46,406 bases of DNA from DASXMR01 sp036495525 (GTDB lineage Bacteria; Actinomycetota; Actinomycetes; Streptosporangiales; Streptosporangiaceae), in the NCBI GenBank assembly GCA_036495525.1, contig DASXMR010000014.1, forward strand, positions 1 to 46,406, written 5' to 3'. Shown here piece after piece: positions 40,885 to 46,406 of the stretch. Both the position numbers and the translations under genes were made by a program. Under the pieces are notes generated by a model. The model was given only the letters and a program-made list of their open reading frames with translations. It ran no database searches and was not told the origin of the DNA. Within the stretch, counting starts at the first letter, position 1, and every line of letters begins with the position of its first letter.

Positions 40885-41640
40885 TTAGTCAGCGACTCGG
40901 GTCGCGTGTCGTGATAACTGCCGGGCGGGATCGGCATCCGGCTCCGGCTGGTAGCGGTAGCCCATTCCCGGCTCGGTGAGCAGCCAGCGCGGGTGCGCCG
41001 GTTCCGGCTCCAGCTTGCGGCGCAGCTGCGTTATGTACAGCCGCAGGTTGCCCGCCGCGTCCTGGTAACCAGGTCCCCAGACCTCGGCCAGCAGCTGGCG
41101 CTGGCTTAGCAGCTTGCCTGGGTTGAGCAGCAGCACCTCCAGCAGGTGCCACTCGGTCGGCGTGAGCCTGACGTCGCCGGCGCCGGGTCCTGGCCGCTCG
41201 TCCGGGTCGCGGCTCACCCGCTTGGCGGCCAGGTCCACGACCAGGTCACCGAGCCTGACCCGGGGCGCGCTCTCGCCGGTGCCGGCCCGCCGGGATAGCG
41301 CGCGCATCCGGGCGAGCAGTTCCTCCATGCCGAACGGCTTGGTGATGTAGTCGTCCGCCCCGGCGTCCAGCGCCGACACCTTGTCCACGCTGTCCGACCG
41401 GCCGGACAGCACGATGATCGGCGCGGCGGTCCAGCCGCGCAGCCCCTCGATCACCTCGACGCCCTGCAGGTCAGGCAGCCCCAGGTCCAGGATGACCAGA
41501 TCCGGCGGGTGCCGGGCGGCGAGCTGCAGCGCCTCGGTGCCTGAGGCGGCGACGTCCACGTCGTACTGCCGCACGCGCAAGTTGATCCGCAGTGCGCGCA
41601 GGATCTGCGGCTCGTCATCCACCACCAGAACGCGGCTCAC
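40885..41640 (-). CDS. kdpE: KdpE-type response regulator
   Basis: 251 residues. The receiver domain has the acidic pocket VVDDEP (7-12), phospho-acceptor Asp 52 in VILDLGLPD, the Ser of IIVLSGRSD, and the Lys in DDYITKPFG. An OmpR-type winged helix follows (LTPTEWHLLEVLLLNPGKLL, then LRLYITQLRRKLE). The sequence PGMGYRYQPE near the end is typical of KdpE. It lies 97 nt downstream of kdpD and is the likely cognate regulator of the KdpFABC potassium pump. A related regulator precedes kdpD, which is unusual. Confidence 0.85.
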   Translation of the reverse strand: MSRVLVVDDEPQILRALRINLRVRQYDVDVAASGTEALQLAARHPPDLVILDLGLPDLQGVEVIEGLRGWTAAPIIVLSGRSDSVDKVSALDAGADDYITKPFGMEELLARMRALSRRAGTGESAPRVRLGDLVVDLAAKRVSRDPDERPGPGAGDVRLTPTEWHLLEVLLLNPGKLLSQRQLLAEVWGPGYQDAAGNLRLYITQLRRKLEPEPAHPRWLLTEPGMGYRYQPEPDADPARQLSRHATRVAD

Positions 41641-41737
41641 CAGGACACCCTGTCACGTCTGCTGATCGTCAGGCCGTCCGGCCGCGCCTGCCAGCCGCGG
41701 CCGTCGCCAGCACGCCGCCGCAGCACGCGGCCGGCGG

Positions 41738-44362
41738 TCACGTCTGCTCGTCGCCCGGCTCGCTAAGCGCCGGGGGGGCAAGCTCCGGGCGGGGCGCGGC
41801 GGGGAGCGACAGGGTCATGGTCAGCCCGCCGCCCGGGGTGTCCTCCGGCTCGAGGGTGCCGCCCATCGCCTCGGTGAGGCCCCTGGATAGGGCGAGTCCG
41901 AGCCCGACCCCGGTGGTGTTGTCAGTGTCGCCGAGGCGCTGGAACGGCACGAACATCCGGTCCCGGTCCGTCTGCGGGATGCCGGGGCCCCGGTCGACGA
42001 TGCGCAGCTCGACCCGGTCACCGAGCGCGCTCGCCGCCAGCAGCGGGGGCGAGCCGGGGGGCGAGTAGCGCAGCGCGTTCGCGGTGAGGTTGGCCAGCAC
42101 CCGCTCCAGGATGGCCGGATCGACGCTGACCTCGGGCAGGTCAGCGGGGATGTCGATGAGCACGGCCCTGGCCCGCTGGCCGAGATCGTCGAGGGAGCGG
42201 GCGACGACTTCCTCCAGGTCAGCGGGGTGCGGGAACAACGCGAGCGCGCCGGCCTGCAGCCTGCTCATGTCCAGCAGGTTGTCCACCAGCGCGGACAGCT
42301 TGTCCAGCGACTCGTCGGCGGTGGCGAGCAGCTCGCTTTCATCCTCGGGAGCCCAGTCCACATCGGCGGAGCGCAAACTGGTCACCGCCGCCTTGGCCGA
42401 CGCGAGCGGCGTGCGCAGGTCGTGGCTCACGGCGGCCAGCAGTGCGGTGCGCATCCGGTCGGCCTCGGCGATCGGCCGGGCTGCCTCGGCCTGCGCGGCC
42501 AGCCGCTGCTGCTCGAGTGCGGTCGCGGCGTAGGCGGCGAAGGCGCCGAGCACCCGGCGGTCCCCGGCCGCCAGCGGCTGGCCGCGCATGGCCAGCCGGA
42601 GTGTCTTGGTCACCGGCACATCAGCGTCGGCGTCGGCCGGCCGCGAGATGGCCGGGTCGCCAGAGGTAGCCACCGGCTCCCAGCTGCCCCCGGCAGGACC
42701 GCCCGGCTGGCCGGTGCGCTCCAGCAGCGTGACCGCGTCCATCCCGAACGCCTCCCTGACCCGGTCGAGCACGGCGGTGAGCGCGCGCTCGCCGCGCAGC
42801 ACGCTGCCGGCTGTGGTCGCCAGCAGCTGCGACTCGGCGCTGGCTCTCGCCGCCTGCTTAGTCCGCCGGGCCGCGTCATCGACCACGGAGCTGACCACCA
42901 GGGCGACCGCCACGAAGACCACGAGCGCCAGCGCGTTGTTGGTCTCGGCGATGGTGAATTTGTGGATCGGCGGCACGAAGAAGAAGTTGAGCAGCACCGA
43001 ACCGGCGATGGCCTCGAGCACGGCGGGCACGAACCCGCCGAGCAGCGCGACGCCGATCACCGCGACCAGGAAGACGAGGACGTCGCTGGTGAGGTTCAGC
43101 TGGTGTCGCAGCCCGGCGAGGAACACGGTCAGCAGCGGGGTGAGCACCACGGCCAGCGCGAAGCCCGCCAGCCGGCGCCGCAGCGGCAGCCCGCCGCCGA
43201 CCCTGGGCAGCCCGCGGCCGCGGCCCATCTGGCCGTGCGTGACGATATGCACGTCGATGTCGCCGGAATCCCGGATCGTGCGCATGCTGACCCCTGGCCC
43301 GGTCAGCAGCGAGCTCAGCCAGGAGCGCCGGCTGGCGCCGAGCACGAGCTGGGAGGCGTTCTCTGCCCTGGCAAAGGTCAGCAGCGACTCCGGCACGTTG
43401 TCGCCGACGACCTGGTGGTAGCTGCCGCCAAGTGCCTCGGTGAGCCGCCGCTGCGTGGCCAGTGCGCCCGGGTTCGCGCCGGTCAGGCCATCGGACCTGG
43501 TCACGTGCACGGCCAGCAGGTCTCCGCCGGAGGACCTCGCGGCAATCCGGGCCCCCCGCCGGATCAGCGTGTCGCCCTCCTGGCCGCCGGTGAGCGCGAC
43601 CACGACCCGCTCGCGCGCCTCCCAGGTGGCCTTGATGTCGTGGTCCGCCCTGTACCTCTGCAGGCCCTCGTCGACCTTGTCGGCCAGCCACAGCAGCGCG
43701 AGCTCGCGCAGCGCCGCGAGGTTGCCGGCCCGGAAGTAGTGGGTCAGCGCGGCGTCGATCTTCTCGGCCTGATAGATGTTCCCGTGCGCCATCCGGCGCC
43801 GCAGCGCCTCCGGCGTCATGTCGACGAGCTCCACCTGGTCGGCGGCCCGCACCACGGCATCGGGCACGGTCTCCCGTTGCGGCACGCCGGTGATCTTCTC
43901 GACGACGTCGTTCAGCGACTCCAGGTGCTGGATGTTGACCGCGGAGATCACGTCGATGCCCGCGCTCAGCAGCAGCTCGATGTCCTGCCAGCGCTTCTCG
44001 TTGGCCGAGCCCGGCACGTTGGTGTGCGCGAACTCGTCGACGAGCGCCACCTCCGGGGCGCGGGCGAGCACCGCGTCCAGGTCCATTTCCTCGAAAGAGG
44101 TGCCGCGGTAGGGCCGCAGGGCCCGGGGCATGATCTCGAGGTCGCCGATCTGCGCCTGCGTCTGGGGCCGGCCGTGGGTCTCGACGTAGGCGACGACGAC
44201 GTCAGTGCCACGCTCGGCCCGCCGGTGGCCCTCGTTGAGCATGGCGAAGGTCTTGCCGACCCCGGCGGCCGAGCCGAGATAGATCCTCAGCTCGCCGCGG
44301 GTCCCGGTGTACCTCGGGGCGGGATTGTCCGCCTTAGCCGGATTATCCGTTGTATCGCTCAT
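41738..44362 (-). CDS. kdpD: KdpD sensor histidine kinase
   Basis: 874 residues in the standard KdpD order. The N-terminal KdpD domain carries Walker A GSAAGVGKT (30-38) and the Walker B-like VALVDEFAHTNVPGS. A USP domain (about 250-375) ends with LVLGASRRSWLSSLLTG, the region that binds c-di-AMP in some Gram-positive KdpD proteins. Four transmembrane helices span about 398-495, a GAF-like segment 510-620, then HisKA with phospho-accepting His 647 in AVSHDLRTPLASA, and the HATPase with NLTANALRYSPPG, DRGPGIP and GVGLGLALSRG. It senses K+ limitation and phosphorylates KdpE. It lies 87 nt after the first KdpE-type gene. Confidence 0.93.
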   Translation of the reverse strand: MSDTTDNPAKADNPAPRYTGTRGELRIYLGSAAGVGKTFAMLNEGHRRAERGTDVVVAYVETHGRPQTQAQIGDLEIMPRALRPYRGTSFEEMDLDAVLARAPEVALVDEFAHTNVPGSANEKRWQDIELLLSAGIDVISAVNIQHLESLNDVVEKITGVPQRETVPDAVVRAADQVELVDMTPEALRRRMAHGNIYQAEKIDAALTHYFRAGNLAALRELALLWLADKVDEGLQRYRADHDIKATWEARERVVVALTGGQEGDTLIRRGARIAARSSGGDLLAVHVTRSDGLTGANPGALATQRRLTEALGGSYHQVVGDNVPESLLTFARAENASQLVLGASRRSWLSSLLTGPGVSMRTIRDSGDIDVHIVTHGQMGRGRGLPRVGGGLPLRRRLAGFALAVVLTPLLTVFLAGLRHQLNLTSDVLVFLVAVIGVALLGGFVPAVLEAIAGSVLLNFFFVPPIHKFTIAETNNALALVVFVAVALVVSSVVDDAARRTKQAARASAESQLLATTAGSVLRGERALTAVLDRVREAFGMDAVTLLERTGQPGGPAGGSWEPVATSGDPAISRPADADADVPVTKTLRLAMRGQPLAAGDRRVLGAFAAYAATALEQQRLAAQAEAARPIAEADRMRTALLAAVSHDLRTPLASAKAAVTSLRSADVDWAPEDESELLATADESLDKLSALVDNLLDMSRLQAGALALFPHPADLEEVVARSLDDLGQRARAVLIDIPADLPEVSVDPAILERVLANLTANALRYSPPGSPPLLAASALGDRVELRIVDRGPGIPQTDRDRMFVPFQRLGDTDNTTGVGLGLALSRGLTEAMGGTLEPEDTPGGGLTMTLSLPAAPRPELAPPALSEPGDEQT

Positions 44363-44449
44363 GTGCTTCCCGCTCGCTGTGCTTCCGGCTCGGGGCCTCC
44401 TCGGCCAGCCCGCCCGGCACCCCGTTGTGCTGAAGAGTAGGTCACCCCG

Positions 44450-45253
44450 TCACGGCTGATAGCGGTACCCCATCCCCGGCTCGGTTAGCAGGTGCCGCGG
44501 CCGGGGCGGGTCGTCCTCCAGCTTGCGGCGCAGCCCGGCCATATGGAACCGCAGGTAGTGCGCGTGGTGCTCGAATCCTTCGCCCCAGAGCTCGGTGAGC
44601 AGGCGACCGGCCGGGACGAGCTGGCCGGGGGCGCGCAGCAGGACCTCCAGCAGCCGCCACTCGGTCGGCGTGAGCCGGACCGGCTCGCCGTCGCGGGTGA
44701 TCGTGTAGGCCGTCAGGTCGACCTGGCTGCGGCCGATGGCCACGGTCGCGCTCGGCCCGGCGGCTTCGCCGCGCCGCAAGGCGGCCCGCAGCCGGGCCAC
44801 CAGCTCCTCCATCGAGAACGGCTTGGTGACGTAGTCGTCGGCGCCCGCGTCGAGGGCGCCGATTTTGTCCTGCGCGCCGGTCCGGCCGGACAGGACGATG
44901 ACCGGGGCCGCGGACCAGCTGCGCAGCTGGCCGATCACCTGCGTCCCGTCGGTGTCGGGCAGCCCCAGGTCCAGCAGCACGGCGTCGGGCGGCCGCCGCC
45001 GGGCCTGGTCGAGCGCATCCCGGCCGCTAGCGGCGGTGAGCACCTCGTAGCCGCGGGCCAGCAGGTCGATGCGCAGCGCGCGGACCAGCGCGGGCTCGTC
45101 CTCCACGATGAGCACGCGGGTCCGCGCGGGATGCGCCGGATGCGCGGCGTGTGGGGGCCGCGCGGGCCGCGCGGGCGGACTGGCTGTCCGCCCGCGCGAG
45201 CCCGTCACGGGCCGGTCCTCGCCGCGCTCGCGGTCAGACCGGGTACTTCTCAT
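44450..45253 (-). CDS. Second KdpE-type response regulator
   Basis: 267 residues. An Arg/Pro/His-rich N-terminus of about 44 residues precedes the receiver, so the true start may be internal (for example the GTG at codon 16); ATG 45253 overlaps kdpC by 20 nt. Receiver residues are EDEP (51-54), Asp 95 in VLLDLGLPD, IVLSGRTG, and DDYVTKPFS. The winged helix (LTPTEWRLLEVLLRAPGQLV) and the ending PGMGYRYQP match the KdpE at 40885, from which it clearly diverged by duplication or transfer; the recognition helix differs (YLRFHMAGLRRKLE against LRLYITQLRRKLE). It sits between kdpC and kdpD and may bind a different DNA site or compete for KdpD. Confidence 0.82.
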   Translation of the reverse strand: MRSTRSDRERGEDRPVTGSRGRTASPPARPARPPHAAHPAHPARTRVLIVEDEPALVRALRIDLLARGYEVLTAASGRDALDQARRRPPDAVLLDLGLPDTDGTQVIGQLRSWSAAPVIVLSGRTGAQDKIGALDAGADDYVTKPFSMEELVARLRAALRRGEAAGPSATVAIGRSQVDLTAYTITRDGEPVRLTPTEWRLLEVLLRAPGQLVPAGRLLTELWGEGFEHHAHYLRFHMAGLRRKLEDDPPRPRHLLTEPGMGYRYQP

Positions 45254-45875
45254 TGAGGGCGATATTCAGGGTGAGCACGTTGACCCGGGGATCGCCGAGG
45301 AAGCCGATGGTGCGGCTCTTAGTGTTCGCCGCGACGAGCGCCTTGACCTGCGCCGGGCTGATGTGCCGTGCCGCCGCGACCCGGTCGGTCTGGATGATCG
45401 CGTTCTGCGGGGAGATGTACGGGTCGAGCCCGGAGGCCGAGGCGGTCACTGCGTCCGGCGGGATCTGGGAGACCTTCACGTGGTCGAACGCCTCGATCTG
45501 CTGCTGCCGCTGCTTGATCAGCATCACCAGGGCCGGGTTGTTCGGGCCCAGGTTGGAGGCAGCCGAGAAGCCGGGGTCACAGCCGTAGTCGGTCTTCACC
45601 TCGGCGTTGACCGCGTCCGACGGCCGCGGCTGGAAGTACTGCGGCAGCGGGTCACCCTTGGCGTTGACGAACTCCTGGCACAGCAGACTGGAGCCGACGG
45701 TCTTGCCCTTGTAGGTGACCAGCGAGCCGTTGGCCTGGTTGTGGAAGGCGCCCTGAGAGATGCCCCAGATCACTACCGGGTAGATGATCCCGCAGATGAT
45801 GGTGAAGATAATCAGCCCCCGCAGGGCAGCCAGGAGCTGCCGTGCGGTGGACGGAAGGCGGTTCATGTTGGTCAC
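45234..45875 (-). CDS. kdpC: Potassium-transporting ATPase subunit C
   Basis: 213 residues from GTG 45875, which overlaps the kdpB stop as GTGA. A single N-terminal helix (LIIFTIICGIIYPVVIWGIS) anchors a soluble extracytoplasmic domain with GSSLLCQEFV, YFQPRPSD and ASASGLDPYISPQNAIIQ, the KdpC signatures. KdpC stabilises the KdpB ATPase in the KdpFABC complex. The end overlaps the next gene by 20 nt. Confidence 0.93.
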   Translation of the reverse strand: MTNMNRLPSTARQLLAALRGLIIFTIICGIIYPVVIWGISQGAFHNQANGSLVTYKGKTVGSSLLCQEFVNAKGDPLPQYFQPRPSDAVNAEVKTDYGCDPGFSAASNLGPNNPALVMLIKQRQQQIEAFDHVKVSQIPPDAVTASASGLDPYISPQNAIIQTDRVAAARHISPAQVKALVAANTKSRTIGFLGDPRVNVLTLNIALNEKYPV

Positions 45876-46406
45876 CTGAATCCGGGGATGAACTGGATGA
45901 TGAGGTCGATGATCTTGATCCCGGCGAACGGCACGATCAGCCCGCCAATTCCGTAGATCAGCAGGTTCCGGCGCAGCAGCACATTGGCCGAGGACGGCCG
46001 GTACCGCACGCCGCGCAGCGACAGCGGGATCAGCGCCACGATGATCAGCGCATTGAAGATGATCGCCGAGGTGATCGCCGAGTTTGCGCTGTGCAGGCCC
46101 AGGATGTTGAGCTTGGACAGGCCGGGGATCACGCCCTCGAACATGGCCGGGATGATCGCGAAGTACTTGGCCACGTCGTTGGTGATGGAGAAGGTCGTCA
46201 GCGCGCCGCGGGTGATGAGCAGCTGCTTGCCGATCTCCACGATCTCGATGAGCTTGGTCGGGTTCGAGTCCAGGTCCACCATGTTCCCGGCCTCCTTGGC
46301 GGCCGAGGTCCCGGTGTTCATGGCCACGCCGACGTCGGCCTGGGCCAGGGCGGGCGCGTCGTTGGTGCCGTCGCCGGTCATCGCGACGAGCTTGCCGCCC
46401 TCCTGC
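45872..46406 (-). CDS. kdpB: Potassium-transporting ATPase subunit B (C-terminal part)
   Basis: Open to the right edge of the window, so only the last 177 residues are present. They start just before the P-type ATPase hinge, VAMTGDGTNDAPALAQADVG, and include the final membrane helices with KYFAIIPAMFEGVIPG and LSKLNILGLHSANSAITSAI, specific for KdpB. The phosphorylated DKTGT motif and kdpA/kdpF lie outside. KdpB hydrolyses ATP to drive high-affinity K+ uptake. Confidence 0.95.
   Translation of the reverse strand, partial: QEGGKLVAMTGDGTNDAPALAQADVGVAMNTGTSAAKEAGNMVDLDSNPTKLIEIVEIGKQLLITRGALTTFSITNDVAKYFAIIPAMFEGVIPGLSKLNILGLHSANSAITSAIIFNALIIVALIPLSLRGVRYRPSSANVLLRRNLLIYGIGGLIVPFAGIKIIDLIIQFIPGFR

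Noticed and set aside
42227..44440. Plus-strand open frame of about 737 codons opposite kdpD
   Set aside because: kdpD has every expected motif on the other strand; the antisense frame is rich in His, Arg and Gln with no recognisable fold.

Overview
The window is high-GC DNA from an actinomycete. GTG starts are frequent, genes overlap by ATGA or GTGA, and an AftD-type arabinosyltransferase sits in a gene neighbourhood that, from memory, resembles the Rv0224c-Rv0236c region of Mycobacterium. The tandem repeats, Tat lipoprotein signal and KdpDE-type regulators also fit a soil actinobacterium. I see no rRNA, tRNA, transposase or CRISPR array. Product names come from reading motifs by eye; no search was run.

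Region 1 (1-12.3 kb) looks like an amine or polyamine uptake and catabolism locus. It holds the end of a DAO-family oxidoreductase, a small cupin, an ADP-forming acyl-CoA synthetase, a phytoene-dehydrogenase-like FAD oxidoreductase, a TetR regulator, a PotABCD-type ABC transporter split over both strands, and a class III aminotransferase. One inverted-repeat operator, GACTGAA-N2-TTCAGTC, lies at three promoters here (one copy imperfect), which suggests a single TetR regulon.

Region 2 (12.3-15.7 kb) is a patch of small and decayed genes: a ketoacyl synthase III remnant, a small lipoprotein, a flavodoxin-like protein, a divergent PfkB-family kinase, a hemolysin III/PAQR membrane protein, and a 470-bp gap containing a degraded copy of the kinase 3' end.

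Region 3 (15.7-32.6 kb) is a cell-envelope glycan cluster: a GT-C-like membrane protein, a Trm112-like protein, a PapA/condensation-type acyltransferase, AftD, two methyltransferases, a GT4 glycosyltransferase, a large polytopic protein, a DUF2613-like peptide, a DUF3068 (PorA-family) protein and an AMP-forming acyl-CoA synthetase. Two of its promoter regions share a 19-bp motif with 16 identical positions.

Region 4 (32.6-37.2 kb) holds a LysR regulator divergent from a GNAT acetyltransferase, an agmatinase-family ureohydrolase, a peptidase E/Lrp pair and a small membrane protein.

Region 5 (37.3-46.4 kb) is a potassium region: a KimA-like importer, a DUF1906 exported protein, and a kdp operon read leftward as kdpB (partial), kdpC, a KdpE-type regulator, kdpD, and a second kdpE.

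A composite intergenic repeat of about 200 bp, made of G-rich hairpins and two 43-nt units, occurs at 3.43-3.63 kb and again at 32.6-32.83 kb.
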